Assembly: GCF_036017915.1 (NCBI RefSeq)
Contig: NZ_CP107929.1
Span: forward strand, 5,894,001 to 5,958,000
Origin: Micromonospora sp. NBC_00421
Lineage (GTDB): Bacteria; Actinomycetota; Actinomycetes; Mycobacteriales; Micromonosporaceae
Length of the DNA: 64,000 bases
Reading direction: 5' to 3'
The notes under the pieces are model-generated. The model was not told the origin of the DNA. It was given only the letters and a program-made list of their open reading frames with translations, and ran no database searches. Within the stretch, counting starts at the first letter, position 1. Each line of letters begins with the position of its first letter. Made by a program: the position numbers and the translations under genes. Below are positions 32,730 to 40,206 of the stretch, piece after piece.

Positions 32730-33193
32730 CGAGCTTTCAGTAATTCTGCACCTGCCCTGAATAGGGGTGATCAATTCTGCCGACGCTCGACGCACCGGCC
32801 ACGCCGTCCAGCAGTCGGGTCGGTGGTGGGGTCGGTGGCCGGGCCGTAGCCCACGGTGGGTCGGGGTGCCGTGGCCGGTCGGTGGATCGGTCGGCGTGGG
32901 GCACAGGTGGTAGAAGGTCACTGTCGGTGAGGTGATCGGGGCAATGTTGTGTCCCGAGTGAGTATGCCCAGCTGTCATATTCATGCCTGAGAGGCATAAG
33001 GGTGTCAGCGACATGGTTCTCGGTCGGCACGACTCAGCACCGGGGAGACGGAGCCCGCTGGTTCACCGGCCAGGGTCGGACACGCTCCCGGCCCCGTTTC
33101 CTCGGTCGGCCCCGTTTCCTCGGTCGGCCCTGTGTCCTCGGTCGGCACCGGTCCGGGTCGATACGGTGTGGGCCCGGTATTTCGTCCTCAACG

Positions 33194-33231
33194 CGAAGCG
33201 CCTGCCCCCGAGACTCAGGGCAGGCGCTTCG
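33194..33231. terminator. Terminator-like hairpin after the DUF397 gene
   Basis: Perfect 14-bp arms CGAAGCGCCTGCCC (33194-33207) and its complement (33218-33231) enclose a 10-base loop. It lies 15 bases after the DUF397 stop on the minus strand. Confidence 0.75.
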
Positions 33232-33245
33232 TCGGGACAGGTCGT

Positions 33246-33440
33246 TCAGGCGCGTTCGGCCAACCCGGCGACGAACGTGCGCCATGCGGTCGGCGCAAAC
33301 GTCAGGGCCGGCCCGTCCGGGTCCTTGGAGTCACGCACCGCGACCGCGCCGGGAAGGTCGTCGGCGACCTCGACGCAAGCTCCGCCATTGGAACTGCTGC
33401 GGCTACTCTTGCGCCAGCGCGCGCCGGTCAGCTCATCCAT
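33246..33440 (-). CDS. DUF397 protein (partner of XRE regulator)
   Basis: A 64-residue protein with the DUF397 pattern: W9-R-K-S-S-R-S near the start, then CVEVA, VAVRDSKDPDGPAL and a C-terminal W-x-x-F. In actinomycetes such proteins occur beside XRE/DUF5753 regulators and act as small partners of them. The gene overlaps its upstream XRE partner by 13 bases, so they are co-translated. Confidence 0.92.
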   Translation of the reverse strand: MDELTGARWRKSSRSSSNGGACVEVADDLPGAVAVRDSKDPDGPALTFAPTAWRTFVAGLAERA

Positions 33441-34174
33441 GATCGTGCCCTCAGGAAATCGATGGTCTGGTCGCGCGGCAACGCTACCGACCTGACTGTA
33501 TCCCAGACTGCCCAGAGCGAGGAGACGTCCTTTGTGATGCGTCCTGCCGCCTGATCGTCCAGGTAGCCGACCTCTTCGCCCTCCGATGTGCTGGCGATGA
33601 TGAAGGGCCCGGCCTGACCCGGGTGCAGCCCGGCATGTAACGGCAGGACGTGAACCATCAGATGTGGTCGCTGGGCAAGCTCCACCAGATGGTCCAACTG
33701 GGGAGTCATGACATCCGGGTTACCCCGTCGTAACGCAGCCTCGTCGATCACGAACACGAGCAAAGGTGGCCGGGGGCGGTCCAGCACCGCGGCCTGCCGT
33801 CGTAGGCGAGAGTCGACATGATCCTCGGCATCGGCGGCGAGGGGGCCGCTGGCGATGATGGCGCGCGCATAGTCGGGGGTCTGGAGCACACCCGGCAGGA
33901 CGGCGTTCTCGAACCACCGCAGGCCGGATGCCTCCCGCTCGATCTCGGCCCAAGGTCTGAACCATGCGGGCTCGCGCTTGTTCAGGATGTCCGGCCACAG
34001 TTCCTCAATGTCCTTACGCAGGATCTCGGCAACCTTGGCACGGTGTCGAGTCTGAGGAATCCGTCCCTGGTTCACCCATCGGGCCGCCGTCTTCGGATCG
34101 ACTCCAATTTGAGCTGCAAGGCTTTCGGCGGTCTCGCCAACCTCAGCCATCGCCCGCTGGACTGTCCGATTCAT
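33428..34174 (-). CDS. XRE-family helix-turn-helix regulator with DUF5753 domain
   Basis: A 248-residue protein. The N-terminal helix-turn-helix has ESLAAQIGVDPKTAARWVNQG at about 18-38. The rest is a DUF5753-type domain with WFRPWAEIEREASGLRWFE and LPGVLQTPDYARAI, both family hallmarks. These regulators often influence development and antibiotic production in actinomycetes. It is coupled to the DUF397 gene and is divergent from the hypothetical operon starting at 34376, with a 201-bp shared region. Any link to the lanthipeptide cluster is only positional. Confidence 0.92.
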   Translation of the reverse strand: MNRTVQRAMAEVGETAESLAAQIGVDPKTAARWVNQGRIPQTRHRAKVAEILRKDIEELWPDILNKREPAWFRPWAEIEREASGLRWFENAVLPGVLQTPDYARAIIASGPLAADAEDHVDSRLRRQAAVLDRPRPPLLVFVIDEAALRRGNPDVMTPQLDHLVELAQRPHLMVHVLPLHAGLHPGQAGPFIIASTSEGEEVGYLDDQAAGRITKDVSSLWAVWDTVRSVALPRDQTIDFLRARSWMS

Positions 34175-34375
34175 TCACACTCCTCCGAGCGAACGTCCCG
34201 AATGTCTTCGATACAGAGTGCTACGCGGTGTCATCGTTCCGCAACCCTGGGCAAGGTCGAGTTGGGGCGGCGCTGTCGGTAGTTGTCGAAAGCTGGCGGT
34301 GGTGTCTGCCGGAGGGGCCGTCCCGTGGAAGGGCGGGACGGCCCCTCTTCCATGCCGACGGACAGGAGGGGCCGC

Positions 34376-34666
34376 GTGCCCAAGGACAAGCCGAAGCCCG
34401 AAAACCAGAAGCCCGCGCCCAGCAGTGAGGCCGCGCCCAGCAGTGAGGCCGCGCCCAGCAGCGAGGCCGCGCCCAGCAGTGAGGCCGCGCCCAGCAGTGA
34501 GGCCGCGCCCAGCACTGAGGCTGCGTCCGACCCTGGGCCGTCCGCGCACCCGATCGTGCCCGGACCGATCGGGACGGTCGTTCCGCCGTACCGGGGGGCG
34601 GAGCGGATGACGGGCATCGTGCCGGCGCACCGGTGGGCGTCCGGCCGGAACCAGGGGCCCCGGTGA
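34376..34666 (+). CDS. Small low-complexity protein with six APSSEA repeats
   Basis: A 96-residue protein starting with GTG behind an AGGAGGGG site. It starts with a Lys/Pro-rich segment (VPKDKPKPENQKP), then six tandem copies of APSSEA, then a short tail with IVPGPIGTVVPPY. It has no signal peptide and is predicted to be disordered. I recognise no family. The next gene starts within its stop (GTGA), so the three plus-strand genes here form an operon. Confidence 0.7.
   Translation: MPKDKPKPENQKPAPSSEAAPSSEAAPSSEAAPSSEAAPSSEAAPSTEAASDPGPSAHPIVPGPIGTVVPPYRGAERMTGIVPAHRWASGRNQGPR
34415..34522 (+). repeat. Six tandem 18-bp repeats coding APSSEA
   Basis: Six in-frame copies of GCGCCCAGCAGTGAGGCC. 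Copy 3 has one silent change (AGT to AGC); copy 6 has AGC to ACT at one codon (Ser to Thr) and GCC to GCT. Near identity indicates recent copy-number change. Confidence 0.92.
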
Positions 34667-35124
34667 TCGCGCCGGAGGTCAGGTCGGGAGAGGTACTGCA
34701 CCTGTCGCGTGCCGCCAGTGTGCAGTTCATCCGGCCGATCACGGTCCGGGTCATCCGGGTGTTGACCGACTGGCACACGTACGACGGTTGGGTGTGGATC
34801 GACGCGTACGAGCTGAATGCCGTCGGCGACGCGGTCCGGCGGCGGACCCTGTTCCTGATGCCGGCGGGCGCTCGGCGGCTTACCCCGCAGCCCGACCCGA
34901 CGAAACCCGAGCCCACGCCAGCCTCGTCGCAGCGTCGGGCGGCAACCCCACGGCCCGCAACGGCGGACCCGCAGCGGAGGACGACGACACCACGGACCCG
35001 GGGGGTCACGTCCCCGCAGCCGGACCGGCAGGGCCGGGTGACGGTCTCTCGGCGGGGAGCGACGGTCCCACCGGGCGTTCGACCCGGTCGGGGACGGGGG
35101 TCCAGGTCGGCGGGGACGCCGTGA
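34663..35124 (+). CDS. Conserved hypothetical protein, unknown function
   Basis: A 153-residue protein in two parts. Residues 1 to about 70 look folded and well conserved in style (FIRPITVRVIRVLTDWHTY, then DGWVWIDAYEL). The C-terminal half is disordered and rich in Pro, Thr and Arg. The GTG start overlaps the previous stop (GTGA), and its own stop overlaps the next GTG. I recognise no family. Confidence 0.7.
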   Translation: MIAPEVRSGEVLHLSRAASVQFIRPITVRVIRVLTDWHTYDGWVWIDAYELNAVGDAVRRRTLFLMPAGARRLTPQPDPTKPEPTPASSQRRAATPRPATADPQRRTTTPRTRGVTSPQPDRQGRVTVSRRGATVPPGVRPGRGRGSRSAGTP

Positions 35125-35375
35125 CCGGTCCGCTGCCGGGCCGGCACACGCCGGTGCGGCCGATCTGGCTGTGCCGGGTCGACGCGAACCCGTGGCCGTG
35201 CGGCGAGGCGAAACTCGCCCTCCTCGCCAGGTACGACGGCGACCGGCCGGGCCTGCTCGCCCTGCTGGCCGGGTTGTCGGTGGAGGCGACCGAGCACCTG
35301 ACGCAGCTCGACAACGGTCGCCGGACCGACCTGACCGACCGCTTCCTGACCTGGGCCCGCCCGCAGGACCGCTGA
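35121..35375 (+). CDS. Small hypothetical protein with WPC motif
   Basis: An 84-residue protein with WLCRVDANPWPCGEAK near the start and an Ala/Leu-rich helical remainder ending in a Trp-Ala-Arg tail. Similar short actinobacterial proteins are common beside XRE/DUF397 loci and are often labelled flavin reductase in databases, a label I do not consider supported. Coupled to the previous gene by GTGA. Confidence 0.65.
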   Translation: MTGPLPGRHTPVRPIWLCRVDANPWPCGEAKLALLARYDGDRPGLLALLAGLSVEATEHLTQLDNGRRTDLTDRFLTWARPQDR

Positions 35376-35411
35376 TCTCTTCCCGCAGCCCCAGGGCGGC
35401 GCAGCGGGTCG

Positions 35412-35465
35412 GTGGATTGTGGAGAGTTACTGCGGCCCTGGCGACAAGAACTCTCCACAATCCAC
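35412..35465. terminator. 17-bp perfect inverted repeat between convergent genes
   Basis: Arms GTGGATTGTGGAGAGTT (35412-35428) and its exact complement (35449-35465) enclose a 20-base loop. It lies between the 84-residue hypothetical gene and fdhD, which converge. It is longer and more AT-rich than nearby terminators. A bidirectional terminator is the simple reading; a remnant of a small repeat element is possible. Confidence 0.65.
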
Positions 35466-35480
35466 GCAGGCCGAGCCGGT

Positions 35481-36335
35481 TCAGGGGGTGACGCGCTGCG
35501 CTCCGGTGTAGACGTTCATCGTCCGGCCGCGCAGGAAGCCGACCAGGGTCAGGCCCGCCTCGTCGGCCAGGTCGGCGGCGAGGGTGCTCGGCGCGGAGAC
35601 CGCCGCCAGCAGCGGCACCCCGGCCATCCACGCCTTCTGGGTCAGCTCGAAACTCGCCCGTCCGGACACCAGCAGCAGGTGCCCGGCGAGCGGCAGCCGC
35701 CGTTGCCGGACCGCCCAGCCAACCACCTTGTCGACGGCGTTGTGCCGGCCGACGTCCTCGCGCAGCACCACCAGCTCGCCGTCGGGGGTGAACAGGCCCG
35801 CCGCGTGCAGGCCGCCGGTGCGGTCGAAGGCGCGTTGTGCCGCGCGCAGCCGGTCGGGCAGTTCGGCAAGTAGCTTCGCCGGCACGGTGAGCGGGTCGTC
35901 CGCGACGGTGAAGCGGGACCGGGTGCGGATGGCGTCGATGCTGGCCTTGCCGCACACCCCGCAGGAACTGGTCGTGTAGAAGTTGCGCGCGGGATCGGTA
36001 GCCGGTTCCGGCACGCCGGGGGCGAGCACCACGTCGACCACGTTGTACGTGTTGGGTGTCTCCACCCCGGAGCAGAGCTGGGCGGTGTGCACGTCGGCGT
36101 CCGTGCGGATCAGGCCCTCGGTCAGCAGGAAGCCGATGGCCAGGTCGAGGTCGTCACCGGGGGTACGCATGGTCACCGCCAGCGGGCGGCGTCGACCCGG
36201 GCCGCCGGGGCCGACCCGGATCTCCAGCGGTTCCTCCACGGCGAGCGTGTCCGGCCGGCGCAGCGCCACCCGGGCGTCGTCCGCCGCGTCGAGGTCGATC
36301 CGGAGCACGCTCCGCCGGTCAGTGGCCCGTCCCAT
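35481..36335 (-). CDS. fdhD: FdhD sulfurtransferase (formate dehydrogenase accessory protein)
   Basis: A 284-residue protein with the conserved [10 protein letters not shown] segment holding the two functional cysteines. [14 protein letters not shown] and [12 protein letters not shown] are also typical. FdhD moves sulfur from IscS to the molybdenum cofactor before insertion into formate dehydrogenase. The ATG at 36335 is chosen because the family starts near this point. It is divergent from mobA, 79 bp away. Confidence 0.94.
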   Translation of the reverse strand: MGRATDRRSVLRIDLDAADDARVALRRPDTLAVEEPLEIRVGPGGPGRRRPLAVTMRTPGDDLDLAIGFLLTEGLIRTDADVHTAQLCSGVETPNTYNVVDVVLAPGVPEPATDPARNFYTTSSCGVCGKASIDAIRTRSRFTVADDPLTVPAKLLAELPDRLRAAQRAFDRTGGLHAAGLFTPDGELVVLREDVGRHNAVDKVVGWAVRQRRLPLAGHLLLVSGRASFELTQKAWMAGVPLLAAVSAPSTLAADLADEAGLTLVGFLRGRTMNVYTGAQRVTP

Positions 36336-36414
36336 CCCGCCATCCTGCCCCGCCCACCCGACCCTCCGCACGGCGACGGCCCCGCCGGGGAGACCGGGCG
36401 GCTACCGTGGCCGG

Positions 36415-37098
36415 ATGACGGCGTACGCGGCGGTGGTGCTGGCCGGTGGGGCGGCCCGCCGGATGGGCGGGCGGGACAAGCCGGTGGTGCCGGTGCACGG
36501 GCGGCCGATGCGGGACCGGGTGCTGGCCGCAGTCGCCGATGCCGTTCCCCGGGTGCTGGTCGGGCCGGGCGGGTCGCTCCCGGCCGACGTGCTGGTGACC
36601 CGGGAGGAGCCGGCCGGCGGTGGTCCGGTGGCCGCCACGGCGGCGGGGCTGGCCCTGCTCGATTCCGGTACGACAGTGGTCGCCCTGCTCGCCGCCGACC
36701 TGCCGCTGCTCACCCGCCCGGCCGTCGGCGTGCTGCTCGACGCACTGGCCGCCGAGTCCGGCCCGGAGGCGGCGGACGGTGTCTGCCTCCTCGACGACCG
36801 GGGGAGGCGGCAGTCGCTGTGCGGGGTGTGGCGGGTGCCGCCGCTGTGCGCCGCACTCGGCCGCGTGGCCGCCCGTCGGGCCGAGGTGGTCGAGCAGGCC
36901 GAGGGGATCGAGCGGGCCGAGGGGATTGAGCAGGCCGTGAGAGTCGAGGGGGGCGCTGCGCTGGCCGGGGCGTCGATGCGGGAACTGCTGGGCGAGCTGA
37001 CCGTGCGCGAGTTGGCCTGGTCTGCTGCCGGCCCCCCACCGTGGTTCGACTGCGACACTGCCTCCGACGTACGCCGGGCAGAGGAGTGGACGCGATGA
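36415..37098 (+). CDS. mobA: Molybdenum cofactor guanylyltransferase MobA
   Basis: A 227-residue nucleotidyltransferase with the signature LAGGAARRMGGRDKP at 9-23, DLPLL for metal binding and a closing FDCDTASDVRRAE. It transfers GMP to molybdopterin to make the MGD cofactor. An insert of short EQAEGIERAEGIEQA repeats near residues 160-180 is unusual and probably a surface loop. Its stop overlaps the DUF6457 start (ATGA). Confidence 0.9.
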   Translation: MTAYAAVVLAGGAARRMGGRDKPVVPVHGRPMRDRVLAAVADAVPRVLVGPGGSLPADVLVTREEPAGGGPVAATAAGLALLDSGTTVVALLAADLPLLTRPAVGVLLDALAAESGPEAADGVCLLDDRGRRQSLCGVWRVPPLCAALGRVAARRAEVVEQAEGIERAEGIEQAVRVEGGAALAGASMRELLGELTVRELAWSAAGPPPWFDCDTASDVRRAEEWTR

Positions 37099-37400
37099 CG
37101 GTGCTTGACGACTGGGTGACGGCGGCCTGCGCCGAGCTGGAGCTCGACCCGGCCGAGGTGTCGGTGCCGACCGTGCTGGACCTGGCCCGGGACGTCGCCC
37201 ACCAGGTGCTGCGGCCGGGTGCGCCGGTCACCGCGTACCTGCTCGGGGTGGCGGTCGGGCGCGGCGCGGACCCGGCTGCTGCGGCGGCGCGGCTCAGCGG
37301 GTTGGCTGCGCAGTGGCCGGTCGAGTTGGGCGGCGAGCGCCCCGACCGGCCGGCGGACGGGCCGTCGGACTCCGGCCCGGAGGCACCGCCGGCAGGGTGA
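37095..37400 (+). CDS. DUF6457-type small protein coupled to mobA
   Basis: A 101-residue protein beginning VLDDWVTAACAELEL, then VLDLARDVAHQVLRPGAPVTAYLLGVAVG. Actinobacteria carry this small protein beside or fused to mobA. Function is unknown; a link to cofactor synthesis is inferred from the fusion and coupling. The last 20 residues are Pro-rich. Confidence 0.8.
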   Translation: MTVLDDWVTAACAELELDPAEVSVPTVLDLARDVAHQVLRPGAPVTAYLLGVAVGRGADPAAAAARLSGLAAQWPVELGGERPDRPADGPSDSGPEAPPAG

Positions 37401-37568
37401 CCGGCCCGGCAGGGTGACCGGCCCGGCTGGCCGGGCGGCTGGCGCTCCCGTCGTGCCGTGCCCGCTCCGCGGGGACCGGGGGTGGCGGCAGCGGTGTCCG
37501 ATGCCGGTCGCGGTGGATTCGTTCTCCGGCCCGCCTGGGTAGGGTGACCTTGACGGACGGAGGCGATC

Positions 37569-38681
37569 ATGACGGCAGACCACCCCTCGAAGCCGACAGG
37601 TGATCAGCCCGGCACCCCGCCGGAGCACCGCGAGCACCACGAGTCGATCCTGCTGGACGAGCCGAGCACGGCCGACCTGCGGGCCAAGGTCACCGAGGCG
37701 TGGCGGGAGTTCGCCCGGGCGCTGGCCGCCCGGCTGCGGGAGCTGCCCGCCGGGGCGCAGCTGGAGCTGACCCTGGACCCGACCGCCTCCGGGACTGGCG
37801 ACGCGGTCTACTCGATCAGCGTGGCCGTCGGCGAGCAGGGCCGGCTCTCCGCGCGGGCGGTCGGCAACGCCACCCTGCCGCAGGGTTTCCGGCTGGACCG
37901 CGCCGCGGTGGCCGACATGATCGCGCTCGGCTGGTCGCCGCCCGGCGTGGTGGCGGGTTCCGGCGAGCACTTCGGCCTGGACGGGACGGCCGACGACGCC
38001 AGCAAGCTGGCCGGGCTGCTCTCCCGCACCCTGCGGGACGTGTACGGCGCACCGCACCCGGCCTTCCTGGTCTACCTCAGCCAGGACGCCGACGGCGAGT
38101 CGTTGCCGATCGAGGCGCTCGGCACCGCGCGCAGCGAGTTCGGCCCCGACCAGGACGTCGAGGCCGACCTGGACGAGGCGCTGGCCGCGGCGGCGAGCGC
38201 CCAGAGCGGCGAGCAGGAGGTGCTGGACCTGCCGGAACAGGTCCGGACGGTGGTCTCGACCATGCTGAAGTCGACGTCCGATCACCTCCAGGTCGACTCG
38301 GACGGGGACATCAACATCCGGGCCGGTTCGGCGATGGTCTTCGTCCGGGTCCGCGACAATCCGCCGCTGGTCGACGTCTTCTCGCCGGTGCTGACCGAGG
38401 TCGAGCCGACCGAGCGGCTGTACGTGAAGCTCTCCGAGCTGACCAACCGGATGCCGATCGGCCGGCTGTACTGCGCCGACGACACCGTCTGGGCGTCCAT
38501 CCCGGTCTTCGGGCGCAACTTCCAGGCCACCCACCTGATGCTTGCGGTGCAGGTGATGACCGGGCTCGCCGACGAACTGGACGACCGGCTGCACGGCGAG
38601 TTCGGCGGGAAGCGGTTCTTCGGCGAGGGCGACAAGCCGAGCCGGGGCGACACCGAGCACCGCACCGGCATGTACCTCTGA
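37569..38681 (+). CDS. YbjN/T3SS-chaperone-like protein with HbYX-like C-terminus
   Basis: A 370-residue protein. Two YbjN-like alpha/beta domains can be seen, one around 40-190 and one from about 215. The second contains IRAGSAMVFVRVRD, LYVKLSELTNRMPIGRLY and ATHLMLAVQVMTGLADELD, typical of the YbjN/CesT-type chaperone fold. The protein ends in RTGMYL. The terminal hydrophobic-Tyr-X matches the HbYX motif used by proteasome activators. The Bpa protein encoded at 42456-43046 ends in TGQYL, almost the same. Function is unknown. Confidence 0.75.
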   Translation: MTADHPSKPTGDQPGTPPEHREHHESILLDEPSTADLRAKVTEAWREFARALAARLRELPAGAQLELTLDPTASGTGDAVYSISVAVGEQGRLSARAVGNATLPQGFRLDRAAVADMIALGWSPPGVVAGSGEHFGLDGTADDASKLAGLLSRTLRDVYGAPHPAFLVYLSQDADGESLPIEALGTARSEFGPDQDVEADLDEALAAAASAQSGEQEVLDLPEQVRTVVSTMLKSTSDHLQVDSDGDINIRAGSAMVFVRVRDNPPLVDVFSPVLTEVEPTERLYVKLSELTNRMPIGRLYCADDTVWASIPVFGRNFQATHLMLAVQVMTGLADELDDRLHGEFGGKRFFGEGDKPSRGDTEHRTGMYL

Positions 38682-38785
38682 TCGCCCCACCCCAGGCCGT
38701 CTGGATGCCGCCGGCCGCGATCCGTGCCGCCGGGGCGGGGCGGGGCCGGGGGTGTCAGGGGCGGAGGGCGTCAGGGGCGGGGCGG

Positions 38786-39244
38786 TCAAGGGGTGGACGG
38801 GCCGACGCCGGGCGACTCGACCAGCCGGGAGAGCACGATGGTGCTCCGGGTGGAGGTGACGAACGGTTCCGCCCGGAGCCGTTCCAGCGCGTCCTCCAGG
38901 TGGGAGATGTCGGCGGCGCGCAGGTGTACGAGCGCGTCGGCCTCGCCGGAGACGGTGTAGGCGCCCACCACCTCGGGATGCCGCCGGGCGGCCAGCGCCA
39001 GTTGGGTGGGGGTGGTCCGGCCGGCACAGAACAGCTCGACGAACGCCTCGGTGGTCCAGCCGACGGCGGCCGGGTCCACCACGGCGGTGAAGCCCCTGAT
39101 CACCCCGGTGGCCCGGAGCCGGTCCACCCGTCGCTTGACCGCCGGCGCGGACAGTGACACCCGGGAGCCGATGTCCGCGTACGAGGTCCGGGCGTCCGCC
39201 ACGAGCAACGCAATGATTCGCTGGTCTACCGCGTCTATCTGCAA
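38786..39244 (-). CDS. Lrp/AsnC-family transcriptional regulator
   Basis: A 152-residue protein with an N-terminal winged helix (IDAVDQRIIALLVADARTSY, then LSAPAVKRRVDRL) and a C-terminal RAM/AsnC ligand domain (VVGAYTVSGEADALVHL). The start is taken as TTG at 39244, with a GGGGCGGA site; another TTG lies at 39265. It is divergent from the dimethylargininase-like gene, about 68 bp apart, and probably regulates that gene in response to an amino acid. Confidence 0.88.
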   Translation of the reverse strand: MQIDAVDQRIIALLVADARTSYADIGSRVSLSAPAVKRRVDRLRATGVIRGFTAVVDPAAVGWTTEAFVELFCAGRTTPTQLALAARRHPEVVGAYTVSGEADALVHLRAADISHLEDALERLRAEPFVTSTRSTIVLSRLVESPGVGPSTP

Positions 39245-39312
39245 CGTTCCGCCCCTGGGAAGCAATATTTCTGGCTGTTACCAAAGTTCTACGCTACCTA
39301 CCCTTGGTCACC

Positions 39313-40137
39313 GTGGACCAGCAGCGCTTGCCGCGAAAGCGGACATATCTCATGTGCTCCCCGGAGCGCTTCGCGGTGGAGTACGCGATCAACCCGTGGA
39401 TGGACGTCACCACCGACGTCGACACGGCGTTAGCGGTCGCGCAGTGGGACCGGCTGCGGGACACGCTCGTCGGTCTCGGCCACCAGGTGCACCTGCTCAC
39501 CCCGCAGGCGGGGCTGCCGGACATGGTCTTCGCGGCCAACGGCGCCTTCGTGGTGGACGGGACGGTCTACGGCGCGCAGTTCAAGCACGCGCAGCGGGCC
39601 GCCGAGGCCGTCGCGCACCGGGCGTTCTACCAGGAGCAGGGCTGGCACTTCATCGCACCGAGCGAGACCAACGAGGGTGAGGGCGACTTCGCCTACCTGC
39701 CGGAGGCGCACGGTGGGCTGATCCTCGCCGGGCACGGCTTCCGCACCGAGCTGCCGGCGCACGCCGAGGCACAGGAGGCGCTGGGCCGCCCGGTGGTGTC
39801 GCTCCGCCTGGTCGACCCGCGCTTCTACCACCTGGACGTGGCGCTCGCCTCGATCGACGACCGCAACGTCGCGTACTTCCCGGGGGCCTTCTCGGCGGCC
39901 AGCCAGCGGGTCCTCACCCAGCTCTTCCCGGATGCCGTGCTCGCCGACGACGACGACGCGCTGGCCTTCGGCCTGAACCTGGTCAGCGACGGGGCGAACG
40001 TGGTGCTCAACAGCGACGCGGCCCGACTGGCCGGGAAGCTCAAGGCGGCCGGGTACACCCCGGTGCCGGTGGACCTGGCTGAGCTGAAGAAGGGCGGCGG
40101 CAGCGTCAAGTGCTGCATCGCCGAGCTGCGCCCCTGA
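39313..40137 (+). CDS. Dimethylargininase/amidinotransferase-fold hydrolase (DDAH-like)
   Basis: A 274-residue pentein-fold enzyme. FAANGAFVV and EGEGDFAYL are typical substrate-binding segments. The catalytic Cys lies in GGGSVKCCIAEL at the end, and the His is likely in FYHLDVALA. The family hydrolyses N-methylated arginines or related guanidines; an Lrp regulator next door supports amino acid metabolism. The GTG at 39313 is used; a TTG at 39304 is also possible and no ribosome site is clear. Confidence 0.85.
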   Translation: MDQQRLPRKRTYLMCSPERFAVEYAINPWMDVTTDVDTALAVAQWDRLRDTLVGLGHQVHLLTPQAGLPDMVFAANGAFVVDGTVYGAQFKHAQRAAEAVAHRAFYQEQGWHFIAPSETNEGEGDFAYLPEAHGGLILAGHGFRTELPAHAEAQEALGRPVVSLRLVDPRFYHLDVALASIDDRNVAYFPGAFSAASQRVLTQLFPDAVLADDDDALAFGLNLVSDGANVVLNSDAARLAGKLKAAGYTPVPVDLAELKKGGGSVKCCIAELRP

Positions 40138-40177
40138 CCGACCCGCGTACCGCCTTCGACCAACCCGCACGCCGGCC

Positions 40178-40205
40178 CCGTACGAAGGGCCGACCCTTCG
40201 TACGG
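40178..40205. terminator. Bidirectional hairpin terminator
   Basis: Perfect 12-bp arms CCGTACGAAGGG (40178-40189) and CCCTTCGTACGG (40194-40205) with a 4-base loop, between convergent genes ending at 40137 and 40207. Confidence 0.82.
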
Positions 40206-40206
40206 C

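Larger units (their letters stand above)
32360..33193. other. 834-bp mostly noncoding region upstream of the biosynthetic cluster
   Basis: This stretch is less GC-rich than its surroundings in places (for example 32400-32530 and 32700-32780). It holds the palindrome at 32508-32521 and a near-identical TGTCATATTC-TG segment at 32516-32528 and 32973-32985. It also holds a small inverted repeat ATGCCT-GAG-AGGCAT at 32983-32997 and four short GTTTCCTCGGTCGGCC-like direct repeats around 33095-33150. Only one short reading frame (32568-32729) looks at all gene-like. The region probably holds the promoter of the ABC operon and marks the cluster boundary. Confidence 0.6.

Noticed and set aside
34415..34522. 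CRISPR-like repeats
   Set aside because: Units are directly adjacent without spacers and encode an in-frame hexapeptide repeat.
36402..39284. 960-residue minus-strand frame across mobA and the YbjN-like gene
   Set aside because: Low-complexity shadow translation opposite well-supported plus-strand genes.
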